This document shows, piece after piece, positions 9,180-16,780 of a DNA stretch of 64,000 nt. This DNA comes from a virus. Made by a program: the position numbers and the translations under genes. Positions within the stretch are counted from its first letter, which is position 1; each line of letters opens with the position of its first letter. The stretch is from the IMG/VR virus record IMGVR_UViG_3300023184_000026, positions 124,001 to 188,000 of that record, one strand, 5' to 3'. The notes under the pieces were generated by a model. It was not told the DNA's origin. It ran no database searches and saw only the letters and a program-made list of their open reading frames with translations.

Positions 9180-10358
9180 ATGAAAATCTCATACTGTATT
9201 CCGTCGAAAAACAATCTTCGATACTTGAAGGGCTCGATTAAATCAATCAAAGAGAATTCTTCTTTACCATACGAGATTGTGGTATTTATTGACTCCAACA
9301 GCGATGGTACGGAAGAATGGCTGAAAAAGAACGCACCCGAAGTAAAATATACAAAGAACACATCATACGAATACAAGGGCATAGCACATGGATACAATCG
9401 CTGTATAGAGAATGCCACCGGTGATGTCATATGTGTATTTCACGCCGATATGTATATGGGTAAGGGATTTGACACTAATCTGATCAAGCATCTTAAACCC
9501 AATACGGTTGTTGCGGCAACAAGAATAGAACCACCGTTGCACCCGGTGGGAAAAGAAAAGATTGTTATGCCATTTGGCATGTACCCAGAAGACTTCAATA
9601 AGAAAGCGTTTGATGATTATGTTGAAGATGCCAAGGTTAAAAACACAGACGTTACAACCAGTGGAATTTTTGCACCTTGGATGACATATAAGAAAAACCT
9701 GACGGACATTGGAATGCACGACGAAACTCTTCATTCATATTATGAAGACTCGGACTTGTTCCAAAGAATGATTTTGAACGGATGCACGATGGTTCAAGCA
9801 TGGGATGCACTTGTATATCACTTTACATGTCGAGGTGGTCAGTTCCAAGATGGCGTTGAAAAGCAGACAGTTGATCCAAAGTTTCATGAAATGCGAAACA
9901 GATCCGGTAGATATTATATCAGAAAATGGCAGAGTTGGATCAAGAATGATGAATATCAACATCCCATAATTCCAAAAAAATATAATATTGGATTTGTACT
10001 AACCGATGTAATCAGTGAAGATTTTATTCATTTTGTTGAGCCTTGGGCAACCAACATCTTTGTTGATAACATGATTTGTGCTAAAAGATATATAGTAAAA
10101 GAACAACCTACTACTAAGATTGATCTAAGCACTCGCATATATAATCATGGCTATATAGAACAAATCAATAATGACATTCTTTTGTATTTCAGTCAAAAGG
10201 ATTTTATGCTCAATGCCAATGAAAACTCAGCAATCATAACTAAACTTACTGATATTATTTCAGAAGGTGTAGAAGACAATGCTGAAATGGAACTGGGTAT
10301 ATTCAAATTGAAAACAAAGATTGTAAAAGATATTAGCAAATCACTTATAAAAATATGA
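9180..10358 (+). CDS. Family 2 glycosyltransferase with C-terminal extension
   Basis: 392 aa. Residues 1-~230 are a clear GT2 domain: ISYCIPSKNNLRYLKGSIKSIKENS, EIVVFIDSNSDGTEEWL (donor-binding Asp), GIAHGYNRCIENATGDVICVFHADMYMGKGF (HADM in the DxD position), and YYEDSDLFQRMILNG (catalytic ED). The last ~160 residues (from NIGFVLTDVISEDFIHFVEPWATNIF) form an extra domain with no recognised family. It has its own promoter directly in front and an ATGA overlap with the gene after. Confidence 0.88.
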   Translation: MKISYCIPSKNNLRYLKGSIKSIKENSSLPYEIVVFIDSNSDGTEEWLKKNAPEVKYTKNTSYEYKGIAHGYNRCIENATGDVICVFHADMYMGKGFDTNLIKHLKPNTVVAATRIEPPLHPVGKEKIVMPFGMYPEDFNKKAFDDYVEDAKVKNTDVTTSGIFAPWMTYKKNLTDIGMHDETLHSYYEDSDLFQRMILNGCTMVQAWDALVYHFTCRGGQFQDGVEKQTVDPKFHEMRNRSGRYYIRKWQSWIKNDEYQHPIIPKKYNIGFVLTDVISEDFIHFVEPWATNIFVDNMICAKRYIVKEQPTTKIDLSTRIYNHGYIEQINNDILLYFSQKDFMLNANENSAIITKLTDIISEGVEDNAEMELGIFKLKTKIVKDISKSLIKI

Positions 10359-10663
10359 ACTACGACAACTTATTTATTTTTATTGTAACGCATGTAAAGC
10401 AACTCGGCGGCAATGGTCGCGGCGTTGTTATTACACGCAAAACAACATTAGAAGAAATTACTAATATATTTGATGCTTTTCTTGTTAGAGAAGAAATAGC
10501 CAAACTCATGAAGTTTACTAAAGAAACTTCACCTGAACATCCTAATATGGTTGTATATCGCACAGATGGTTCAGAAGAACATATTGTGTTTGGATTGAGT
10601 GAAGCTGGTTGGAAAGATGATTATGGATTGACTCATGATGATGTTGTTGTTAGTGTAGCATAA
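10355..10663 (+). CDS. Unknown small protein
   Basis: 102 aa, ATGA overlap with the glycosyltransferase. N-terminal hydrophobic strand (NLFIFIVTHVKQLGG) then mixed alpha/beta sequence ending DDYGLTHDDVVVSVA. No family recognised. Confidence 0.6.
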   Translation: MNYDNLFIFIVTHVKQLGGNGRGVVITRKTTLEEITNIFDAFLVREEIAKLMKFTKETSPEHPNMVVYRTDGSEEHIVFGLSEAGWKDDYGLTHDDVVVSVA

Positions 10664-10666
10664 TAT

Positions 10667-10936
10667 ATGAAACTATTATCAATGGAAGATATTGATGCTA
10701 GGTTAGATAAAATATTACCAGAACTTCCATCAGAAAATGATGTAGAAGCATACATGAAAACATTTGGAATTGATCGTGTAGATGCTGTTCAACTGTGTCG
10801 TATTTCAACATATGATCGTAATCATGGGTTGATGAAGATATCTGATACCACAGGCAATGAGTATATGAAAACTCATGCTGAGTATCTTGAATTGAGCAAA
10901 ATGGTAGCAGAACACAACAGACAATTAAATTTATGA
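10667..10936 (+). CDS. Unknown small protein
   Basis: 89 aa, mostly helical and acidic (MEDIDARLDKILPELPSENDVEAYMKTFGIDRVDAV...). It ends in an ATGA overlap with dut. No family recognised. Confidence 0.6.
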   Translation: MKLLSMEDIDARLDKILPELPSENDVEAYMKTFGIDRVDAVQLCRISTYDRNHGLMKISDTTGNEYMKTHAEYLELSKMVAEHNRQLNL

Positions 10937-11487
10937 AATTCAAATATTATATCAAAAATGTAAAAGGACTTGTTTTTCCAGCGCGAGCAAATAAAACTGA
11001 TGCTGGTTATGATGTTATATCAACAAGTCCCGCTAATATTATAGGACAAACTTGGAACAGTAGTAGTGGTAAAACTTATTACAAGCGCATAGATTATATT
11101 GAATATGAAACCAATGTATACACCCATCCAGCCACCGAAGCAATTGATTCTTGCCAAAGTTCATATTCTATTTATAATTGTCACACAGATTTGAGACCAC
11201 GAAGTTCAATCAGTAAATATAATATTGTGCTTGCCAATTCTGTTGGTCTTATTGATCGTGGATATAGAAATCAAATATTGGTTCGCTTCAAATATATTTG
11301 GCAACCAGAAGATTATTCTATTATAGATGACCTAATTTTAGGTACACCTAATTTGAGCAAATTATACAATATGGGTGATAAGATTTGTCAACTACTACCT
11401 ATGGAAACACATGATATTGAGTTTCATCCAGTAGATATATTGGACAACAATGATCGTGGTGGTGGATTTGGATCTACAGGAAAGTGA
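10933..11487 (+). CDS. dut: dUTPase
   Basis: 184 aa trimeric-type dUTP pyrophosphatase (dUTP to dUMP + PPi), which feeds thymidylate synthesis and keeps uracil out of phage DNA. The five motifs are present in order: ANKTDAGYDV (1), LRPRSSISKY (2), NSVGLIDRGYRNQI (3, uracil pocket), MGDKICQLLP (4) and RGGGFGSTGK (5, P-loop-like tail). An insertion of about 45 residues between motifs 1 and 2 makes it longer than the common 145-155 aa form. It pairs with thyX at 47077. Confidence 0.95.
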   Translation: MKFKYYIKNVKGLVFPARANKTDAGYDVISTSPANIIGQTWNSSSGKTYYKRIDYIEYETNVYTHPATEAIDSCQSSYSIYNCHTDLRPRSSISKYNIVLANSVGLIDRGYRNQILVRFKYIWQPEDYSIIDDLILGTPNLSKLYNMGDKICQLLPMETHDIEFHPVDILDNNDRGGGFGSTGK

Positions 11488-11507
11488 TCATTTTCTTTTT
11501 TTTAACA

Positions 11508-11516
11508 TATATTTAT
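11508..11516 (+). promoter_or_regulatory. TATATTTAT motif, possible second promoter class
   Basis: TATATTTAT lies 8 nt before the ATG at 11525. The same 9-mer precedes several other starts (14028, 15608, 23503, 39026; - strand 12911-12919 and 57870-57878). Confidence 0.3.
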
Positions 11517-11524
11517 TATGTGAT

Positions 11525-11686
11525 ATGAGTAAAAATCACGATAGATACAAAGAAGATTATTCAACAATAGACATTGAACAATTGGAAGAAATAGACACAG
11601 AGAAATTTGAGAAGTTTCGTCCAAAGAATAAAAAGAACATAAAGGGTAAATCAAAAGACAATAGTATAAAAAAAGACGACGAGTAA
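11525..11686 (+). CDS. Small charged protein, unknown
   Basis: 53 aa from the ATG at 11525. Highly charged: acidic first half (DIEQLEEIDTEKFEKF) and Lys-rich second half (RPKNKKNIKGKSKDNSIKKDDE). Its last codons form the left arm of a terminator hairpin, which marks the end of the dut operon. Confidence 0.55.
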   Translation: MSKNHDRYKEDYSTIDIEQLEEIDTEKFEKFRPKNKKNIKGKSKDNSIKKDDE

Positions 11687-11706
11687 TATCGGCGTCTTTT
11701 TGTTTT
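11671..11706 (+). terminator. Rho-independent terminator
   Basis: AAAAGACG (11671-11678) pairs with CGTCTTTT (11693-11700), with one inner mismatch and a further CG/CG pair, 8-nt loop, followed by a T-rich run. It overlaps the stop codon of the preceding gene. Confidence 0.75.
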
Positions 11707-11707
11707 T

Positions 11708-11887
11708 ATGAGCACCACTGATGACAAGTGTGTCTTTTATTTGGAAATGTTCAGAGATGGACTTTATATAAAATTGTCAGAAGAACTACAAAAAGAAGAC
11801 GCCGCAACAACTGCGGCGTTTTGTTATTATTTGGCGAAGTATGAAGGCGTTCACCATTTAGATTTTTTGCGTAAGTTGATAGGTTAG
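11708..11887 (+). CDS. Small ORF, unknown
   Basis: 59 aa from the ATG at 11708 (MSTTDDKCVFYLEMFRDGLY...). It reads through a GC-rich hairpin at 11799-11819 and overlaps the convergent endonuclease gene by 4 nt. Composition is protein-like (EEDAATTAAF-type helix, YYLAKYEGVHHLDFLRKL), but the embedded hairpin leaves doubt about whether it is translated. Confidence 0.4.
   Translation: MSTTDDKCVFYLEMFRDGLYIKLSEELQKEDAATTAAFCYYLAKYEGVHHLDFLRKLIG
11799..11825 (+). terminator. GC-rich terminator-like hairpin inside a small ORF
   Basis: ACGCCGC (11799-11805), loop of 7, GCGGCGT (11813-11819), then TTTGTTATT. It looks like an intrinsic terminator yet lies inside an open frame. Confidence 0.5.
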
Positions 11888-12891
11888 GATTCCATCTTTT
11901 TCTTTATTTCATCTAATACCGAGAAATCGTTGTTCAATATTTGCGTCTCCCAAATATAAAATAAGCTAAGTCCCTTTTCTTGGCAAAATTTTGCTTTATT
12001 TTTGTCTTTTTCAATCTTGGATGATTGTATTTTGTTTATAAGACGTTTTCCATCTCCATACAGTTCTGGATTTGCGTGCCAGTAATCTCCTTGTACTTCA
12101 ATCAATATTTTGTGTTTTTTATTTCCAAAATCAAACTGCTTGTGTCCAAGTATAACACCAAACTTGAATGACAGTCCTCGTTTATTTAGTTCGTTTTGTA
12201 CAATGGACTCTATTTTGTTGGGTTTCCATGTTTTCATTTGCGATACCATTGCTGCGGTTCCACCCTTTGCCTTCAACCGTCGGTATTCTTCGGGGTCGTC
12301 CCGCTGCAATCTTTTCTGCGACTCGGATATTTTGTTGGCGTATTCTTTGATATATTCTTCGGACAATGATTCTCTCCACATCTTTCTTTTTTTGCTAATC
12401 AAGTCTTGCGTTTCTTTATTGTGTGATTTTCCATGAAATGGATTTTTGTTTCCAGAAAATGCAACAGACATTTTTTTTGCTCTGACCTTTTCTCTATTAT
12501 CCGCCTCTTCTTTACCGTATTTTTCAACCCACCTTTTATAATTTGATTTTCCAAAGTTGGCATTATTTTTCCCAACTCCCCATTTTCCTTTTCTCTCCTT
12601 GCTCAATTTGTCTTTGAAGTATCGGCTGTGTTTCTTTCCCTTGAAAGGATTTTGATGGGTTCCCCGCCATCTATTTCCAAAATATTCCCTAGTAAGGTGC
12701 GCGGAAGTTATGGATTTTATTTTATAATAAGAACTATCTCCCTTACATTGTATTTTGACATCGCTACCAGCAAGATGTTCTTTCACAATCTTGCTGGTAT
12801 CATCCATAAGATAATATGATGGATTATTCTTTGATTTGCCGCGATGATATTCAATTACAACTTTATCGTTTATTTTTATTATGTTCTTCAT
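11884..12891 (-). CDS. Homing endonuclease, NUMOD3 repeats + Vsr-like nuclease domain
   Basis: 335 aa on the opposite strand to its neighbours, typical of a mobile gene. The middle has NUMOD3-type DNA-binding motifs (NPFKGKKHS, NANFGKSN, NPFHGKSHN). The C-terminal ~120 residues look like a Vsr/EDxHD nuclease: IESIVQNELNKRGL, then FDFGNKKHKILIEVQGDYWHANPELY with the acidic residue before WH, and KAKFCQEKGLSLFYIWE. This layout resembles the I-Bth0305I group. It lies between the small ORF at 11708 and guaC; no intron could be recognised. Confidence 0.82.
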   Translation of the reverse strand: MKNIIKINDKVVIEYHRGKSKNNPSYYLMDDTSKIVKEHLAGSDVKIQCKGDSSYYKIKSITSAHLTREYFGNRWRGTHQNPFKGKKHSRYFKDKLSKERKGKWGVGKNNANFGKSNYKRWVEKYGKEEADNREKVRAKKMSVAFSGNKNPFHGKSHNKETQDLISKKRKMWRESLSEEYIKEYANKISESQKRLQRDDPEEYRRLKAKGGTAAMVSQMKTWKPNKIESIVQNELNKRGLSFKFGVILGHKQFDFGNKKHKILIEVQGDYWHANPELYGDGKRLINKIQSSKIEKDKNKAKFCQEKGLSLFYIWETQILNNDFSVLDEIKKKMES

Positions 12892-12895
12892 ATGA

Positions 12896-12925
12896 GACTC
12901 CTATATTACTATAAATATAGGAGTC
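12896..12925 (-). promoter_or_regulatory. Inverted repeat at the endonuclease start
   Basis: GACTCCTATATT (12896-12907) and AATATAGGAGTC (12914-12925) form a perfect 12-bp inverted repeat with a 6-nt loop, 4 nt upstream of the endonuclease start on the - strand and 12 nt after guaC. It contains the TATATTTAT motif. It could end guaC transcripts, control the endonuclease, or both. Confidence 0.5.
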
Positions 12926-12937
12926 GCAGACCAAACA

Positions 12938-13975
12938 TCAAAGTTTTTTATTATTTTTAACGTCCCACTCAACATTTTTCAAATTTCCACCGGCGTATGA
13001 AATGGAGCTTTGAAGATGTCCTATCATATGACGAAGCTTATCGGCGTAAGATATGCCGTCGCATTCCAATTCAATCAGAGTTCCTTCAATGTGGCTATCA
13101 CCCGTTTTGTTGTGAGAAGAAGCGGAGCCGTAATATTGTTTGTAAGTTTTTGTTATTATAATCGGACCGCCACCGGCATAATATTCATTGGACGAAACAT
13201 TCTTATATACTGTTTCGGCTGGAGAATCAATGCTGCGAGCAAATATGCCACCGGCCATAACCACACTTGCACCTGCAACAAGAGCCTTTGCTATGTCCCC
13301 GCACTCGGAAATTCCTCCGTCCGCAATTATTGGCCGTCTAGCAATCTTGGAACACTCCAAAATACAGCTAAACATCGGAACACCAAATCCAGTTTCATTA
13401 TAAGTCCGACACGCTTTTCCAGCCGCAATTCCAACCTTCGTGGCGTCTGCACCCCAATTCTCCAAGTCAACAACCGCACCAGCCGCCGCAACATTTCCAG
13501 CAATGATGAATGGTCGTTCATATGCTCCTCTTTTATAAACACTATGTAAAAATTCAAGCATTTCCTTCATTCTTACGCTGTGTGCGTGCGCAATATCAAT
13601 AGTTAGAAAATCTATGCGAAGATTTTTTAAGATGCAATAATGAATCAATTCCACGTCCTCTTCTTTCACACCAATACTGATACTGATATTCTTAAAATTT
13701 TCTTTGTTTGCAACTTCAATAAACTTTTTATTATCTGTGTTGGATGGTGCGGTTTTGTCTGCGTTGAAGCGATGCATGATATAAAAATATTCATTTTCAC
13801 TCATATACTTTGCTTTATCAACATTCATGGTACATTCCATGTTGGCTGGCACAACTGGTAATTTAAATGTTTGATCACCAAATTTTATAGAAGTATTTGC
13901 TTCACTACGTGAATGAAACTCGCTATAACGAGGCTTTAGAAACACATCTTGATATGAATAATAGGTTTTTGACAT
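12938..13975 (-). CDS. guaC: GMP reductase / IMPDH-family TIM barrel
   Basis: 345 aa, the usual length of GMP reductase (NADPH-dependent GMP to IMP). Seen: YQDVFLKPRYSEF N-terminal motif, LPVVPANMECTMN, IDIAHAHSVRMKEM (substrate loop), AGNVAAAGAVVDLENWGADATKVGIAAGKACRTYNETGFGVP with the catalytic Cys in GKACRT, then PIIADGGISECGDIAKALVAGASVVMAGGIFA (phosphate site) and KQYYGSAS, the GMPR-like counterpart of the IMPDH flap. No CBS domains. IMPDH is the alternative. It is transcribed opposite to its neighbours from its own leaderless-type promoter. It may shift host purine pools. Confidence 0.85.
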   Translation of the reverse strand: MSKTYYSYQDVFLKPRYSEFHSRSEANTSIKFGDQTFKLPVVPANMECTMNVDKAKYMSENEYFYIMHRFNADKTAPSNTDNKKFIEVANKENFKNISISIGVKEEDVELIHYCILKNLRIDFLTIDIAHAHSVRMKEMLEFLHSVYKRGAYERPFIIAGNVAAAGAVVDLENWGADATKVGIAAGKACRTYNETGFGVPMFSCILECSKIARRPIIADGGISECGDIAKALVAGASVVMAGGIFARSIDSPAETVYKNVSSNEYYAGGGPIIITKTYKQYYGSASSHNKTGDSHIEGTLIELECDGISYADKLRHMIGHLQSSISYAGGNLKNVEWDVKNNKKL

Positions 13976-13983
13976 ATGAATTC

Positions 13984-14011
13984 ATACTACACACATCCAA
14001 AAAAGTGTCAA
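13984..14011 (-). promoter_or_regulatory. guaC promoter, leaderless type
   Basis: On the - strand TTGACA (14011-14006), 16-nt spacer, TAGTAT (13989-13984), then 8 nt to the ATG at 13975. Confidence 0.65.
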
Positions 14012-14027
14012 TTTGTAATAAGTGGTA

Positions 14028-14036
14028 TATATTTAT
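14028..14036 (+). promoter_or_regulatory. TATATTTAT motif before zincin gene
   Basis: The 9-mer lies 6 nt upstream of the ATG at 14043, in the divergent gap with guaC. Confidence 0.3.
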
Positions 14037-14042
14037 TAGCAT

Positions 14043-14474
14043 ATGGCAAAAAATCTAAGAGTGTTCAAAGGTGTGGGCTGTCCAGATTTGGACACACAAA
14101 CTCTTGCTTTGTTGGTCAAGTTCTTAAAGTATGCGATCTCAGAGTTGAAATTGCAAGATGTTGAAGTGAAGATACGATTATTGGGCAAGTCGCCAAATGA
14201 ACCTATCACAACTGGCTGTTATTCACCTCAAAACAAGACTATATCTACTATATGTGATGGTAGGCATATGATTGATTATTGTCGCACAATTGCTCATGAA
14301 TTAACTCACATGAAACAAGATGTTGATAATAGAATAAATGGCAATGAACAAGAGATTGGTGGAGAAATTGAGAATGAGGCAAACGTAATTGCGGGAATCG
14401 TGATGAAAAAATTTATAAAAACGATACTAACACCCGATGACAAAAAGTATCTTGGTCTCGGAAATTATAATTAG
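14043..14474 (+). CDS. Small zincin metallopeptidase-like protein
   Basis: 143 aa. CRTIAHELTHMKQDVDNR is a HExxH zinc site (~residues 84-98); GGEIENEANVIAGIVMKKF, about 25 residues later, supplies the probable third ligand Glu. The size and pattern fit small phage zincins of the SprT/ImmA-like type. There is no signal peptide, so it is cytoplasmic or packaged. Substrate unknown. Confidence 0.75.
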   Translation: MAKNLRVFKGVGCPDLDTQTLALLVKFLKYAISELKLQDVEVKIRLLGKSPNEPITTGCYSPQNKTISTICDGRHMIDYCRTIAHELTHMKQDVDNRINGNEQEIGGEIENEANVIAGIVMKKFIKTILTPDDKKYLGLGNYN

Positions 14475-14536
14475 TATTTTTGTAAGATTTTAGTAAGTTT
14501 TATATTTGTTCCTTATACTTATATGAAAGGTTATAT

Positions 14537-14701
14537 ATGGGTAGAAAATCGCACAATCTAACAAAGGAACAAAAAGATGAACGCAACAGAGAATACCGAA
14601 TGCGGAGTTATTGGAAGCGCGTTGAAAAAGAACGAGCAGCCGGACGAGAAGCCTACTATCGTAAGCGGGATATACGGACTCCGCAGCAAAACAACGGGTA
14701 A
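14537..14701 (+). CDS. Small basic ORF overlapping the GIY-YIG gene
   Basis: 54 aa (MGRKSHNLTKEQKDERNREY...) in a different frame from the endonuclease that starts at 14577. It is rich in Arg/Lys/Glu with helical KRxxE spacing and looks like a DNA- or RNA-binding helix. It may be the broken 5' part of a gene interrupted by the endonuclease, or a genuine small protein. The first ~29 residues of the endonuclease frame look less protein-like than this ORF. Confidence 0.4.
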   Translation: MGRKSHNLTKEQKDERNREYRMRSYWKRVEKERAAGREAYYRKRDIRTPQQNNG

Positions 14702-15572
14702 ATGGTATATAGGTCAAAGTACCGATATATTTGAGCGGTGGAGGGATTACCAAATGGTTCGGTGTAAAAATCAAACAAAAATATATCACGCATTGTTGAA
14801 ATACGGTTATGATGATTTTGATAGGATAATAATAGAAGATATGCCGACAGTAAGTTGGATGATGGATTATAGAGAGATGTATTGGATACGAAAATATGAT
14901 TCTGTAAAAAATGGGTACAATATCGCAGAAGGCGGTGGTGTCGGAATTTCATTCAAAGGAAGAAAACATTCGGAGGAAACCAAGCGAAAAATGTCGGCTT
15001 GGCAGACGGGAAGGAAGCGGACGGCGGAAACGGTGGAGAGGATGCGTAAATCTTTGACTGGAAAGAAATATGGACCAAAATCAATAGAGACTAAGGAAAA
15101 AATTCGGCTTGGGAATATTGGGAGGATTGTATCCGAAGAAACGAAGAGGAAACTATCAAACCGGAATGTATCAATAGAAACGCGAATGAAAATGTCCATT
15201 TCCAATAAAGGAATGTATGATGGTGAAAAAAACCCATGCTTTGGTAGAAGATGGATAACCGACGGAATTTCCAATAAATTTGTAAAAGGAACGGCTGAAT
15301 TGCCTATTGGATGGAAATATGGAAAAATTGGTACTCCACATTCGGAAGAATCGAAGCATAAAATATCAATTGGAAATACGGGAAAAATACGGTCAGAAGA
15401 AGTCAAGCGAGATGTATCTATCCGGCAATCTGGGAAAATACGGGGACCGAACAAACATGGACATTCTAAAGAAACAAAACTGAAATTATCAATTGCTATG
15501 AGCGGCAGGCCCAAATCACAAGAAACTAGAGACAATATGAAAATTGCTTGGATAAAACGAAAGGCTGCATAA
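14577..15572 (+). CDS. GIY-YIG homing endonuclease with NUMOD3 repeats
   Basis: 331 aa. The GIY-YIG domain starts near residue 30: SGIYGLRSKTTGKWYIGQSTDIFERWRDY (GIY and YIG strands, catalytic Arg), HALLKYGYDDFDRIIIED and the catalytic Glu in WMMDYREMYWIRKYDSVKNGYNIAEGG. The rest is a series of NUMOD3/SegE-like DNA-binding units (ISFKGRKHSEETKRKMS, YGPKSIETKEKI, PHSEESKHKIS, KHGHSKETKLKLS, RPKSQETRDNM). It is a free-standing mobile gene by family knowledge. The start is uncertain because a convincing ORF overlaps in another frame. Confidence 0.88.
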   Translation: MNATENTECGVIGSALKKNEQPDEKPTIVSGIYGLRSKTTGKWYIGQSTDIFERWRDYQMVRCKNQTKIYHALLKYGYDDFDRIIIEDMPTVSWMMDYREMYWIRKYDSVKNGYNIAEGGGVGISFKGRKHSEETKRKMSAWQTGRKRTAETVERMRKSLTGKKYGPKSIETKEKIRLGNIGRIVSEETKRKLSNRNVSIETRMKMSISNKGMYDGEKNPCFGRRWITDGISNKFVKGTAELPIGWKYGKIGTPHSEESKHKISIGNTGKIRSEEVKRDVSIRQSGKIRGPNKHGHSKETKLKLSIAMSGRPKSQETRDNMKIAWIKRKAA

Positions 15573-15584
15573 AAAGTATATATA

Positions 15585-15613
15585 TTGACTTCATTCTGTG
15601 ATGTCGTTATATT
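15585..15613 (+). promoter_or_regulatory. Promoter of the tag-protein operon
   Basis: TTGACT (15585), 17-nt spacer, TATATT (15608-15613), 18 nt before the ATG at 15632. The -10 is also part of a TATATTTAT motif (15608-15616). Confidence 0.6.
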
Positions 15614-15631
15614 TATAGTAATAGCATATAT

Positions 15632-15862
15632 ATGAAAAAATCAGAACTAAAAGCATTGATCAAAGAAGTTGTTGAAGAGTCACTAACAAATACCAATCAG
15701 CCAATAGACCAACGTTTATCTCTAATAAAAGGAAAAACTGTATCTTCGGCATTTATAGCGGGTGGAGGATATATAGTTATAACATTCAAAGATGGTTCTC
15801 GGCTTGAGATTGACGCCAAGGGAGAAAATAAATTTGGTGTATCACTGGATAAAAATTTATGA
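15632..15862 (+). CDS. Small protein with shared N-terminal tag (copy 1)
   Basis: 76 aa. It begins MKKSELKALIKEVVEE, the same tag as the next two genes; the first 38 nt are identical in all three. The remainder (TVSSAFIAGGGYIVITFKDGSRLEIDAKGENKFGVSLDKNL) looks like a small beta domain. The tag contains IKE, which fits the [LI]xE cleavage consensus of T4-type prohead protease, so an internal head protein with a removable targeting peptide is possible. That is inference. Confidence 0.65.
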   Translation: MKKSELKALIKEVVEESLTNTNQPIDQRLSLIKGKTVSSAFIAGGGYIVITFKDGSRLEIDAKGENKFGVSLDKNL

Positions 15863-16146
15863 AAAAATCAGAACTAAAAGCATTGATCAAAGAAGTAATT
15901 GAAGAAGCGACAACCGACTCACCAGTATCATATCTAGAAGCGATTGATTTATTGGCAAAAGAAGAAGCACAACGATATATCAACAGCGGAAATTCAAAAA
16001 GAATGAATATCAGCGATGATGCCATGAGCGTCGTTGAGTTATTGTTCGGAAAAACGAAACAAGAAATTTTCCATGCAATAGAAACCGCGTCAAGAAAAGA
16101 ATTACAAAGCAGAGCGGGTGCAGGAACTTGGAAAAAATCGGTATGA
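15859..16146 (+). CDS. Small protein with shared N-terminal tag (copy 2)
   Basis: 95 aa, ATGA overlap with copy 1. MKKSELKALIKEVIEE is followed by an unrelated helical domain (SYLEAIDLLAKEEAQRYINSG..., DAMSVVELLFGKTKQEIFHAIETA). No family recognised beyond the tag. Confidence 0.65.
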   Translation: MKKSELKALIKEVIEEATTDSPVSYLEAIDLLAKEEAQRYINSGNSKRMNISDDAMSVVELLFGKTKQEIFHAIETASRKELQSRAGAGTWKKSV

Positions 16147-16448
16147 AAAAATCAGAACTAAAAGCATTGATCAAAGAAGTGATTGAAGAAATGACTGGAC
16201 CAAATTATATTTCTATAAAAGAGTCCGACGAAAATGTTCCATGGGGGCAACACAAAGATGATTGGTTGCCAGGTGGAGCAGGAGATCCTGCCCACGACAA
16301 AAAAAAGCCGTTTGTTGTGGTAGTAACTGATTCAGACACAGGTAAAAAGCGTGAAGTTGGATTTGATGATCATGATGCTGCTATGGATTTCAAGTTGGCA
16401 GCAGAAGAAGACGGAACATATTTGGGATTTCATCAAAACAAATCATGA
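16143..16448 (+). CDS. Small protein with shared N-terminal tag (copy 3)
   Basis: 101 aa from the ATG at 16143, chosen because it restores the tag MKKSELKALIKEVIEE and the 4-nt overlap; an in-frame upstream ATG at 16128 is less likely. The body (GGAGDPAHDKKKPFVVVVTDSDTGKKREVGFDDHDAAMDF) is a compact alpha/beta sequence unlike copies 1 and 2. It is followed by an ATGA overlap with the next gene. Confidence 0.65.
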   Translation: MKKSELKALIKEVIEEMTGPNYISIKESDENVPWGQHKDDWLPGGAGDPAHDKKKPFVVVVTDSDTGKKREVGFDDHDAAMDFKLAAEEDGTYLGFHQNKS

Positions 16449-16780
16449 ACGAGCAATATACAACAATGAATATATCAGCAATGATGACAAGAGGTCATAG
16501 TAATGACTCTGTAAGTAGTGCTGACATACAATCATTGTTGCGTGGTCGTTCATTTGGTAATCATAAACAACAAGCAGAAAAGCCATTTGAAATGAATCCA
16601 AGTATTCCAGATTATAATAATGCTGATATGCAAGAACTACAAGATTATTGCTCAAAGCGTGGCATACTTGGTGTGAATTTTAATGGTCGCGATCCAAAAT
16701 CAATTTTGAAAATGCTCAAAGCCAGAATGGGTGACAGAACATCTATCAACGAAACTAAAAAAGGATTACTAAATGGATAA
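16445..16780 (+). CDS. Unknown protein, possibly virion-associated
   Basis: 111 aa. Low-complexity N-terminal half (SVSSADIQSLLRGRSFGNHKQQAEKP) and a C-terminal SAP-like helix pair (MQELQDYCSKRGILGVNFNGRDPKSILKMLKARMG), which suggests nucleic-acid contact. It overlaps the 2H phosphoesterase gene by 8 nt. Confidence 0.55.
   Translation: MNEQYTTMNISAMMTRGHSNDSVSSADIQSLLRGRSFGNHKQQAEKPFEMNPSIPDYNNADMQELQDYCSKRGILGVNFNGRDPKSILKMLKARMGDRTSINETKKGLLNG

Noticed and set aside
9133-9183. 16-codon ORF between 8954 and 9180 genes
   Set aside because: It coincides with the TTGACA/TATAAA promoter of the glycosyltransferase; its ATGA overlaps look accidental.
13010-13549. 179-aa + strand frame opposite guaC
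   Set aside because: guaC has complete family motifs on the - strand; the + frame has none.
14867-15535. 222-aa open frame antisense to the GIY-YIG gene
   Set aside because: Mirror of the NUMOD3 repeats in the real gene; composition (Ser/Phe/Pro repeats) is typical of a shadow frame.
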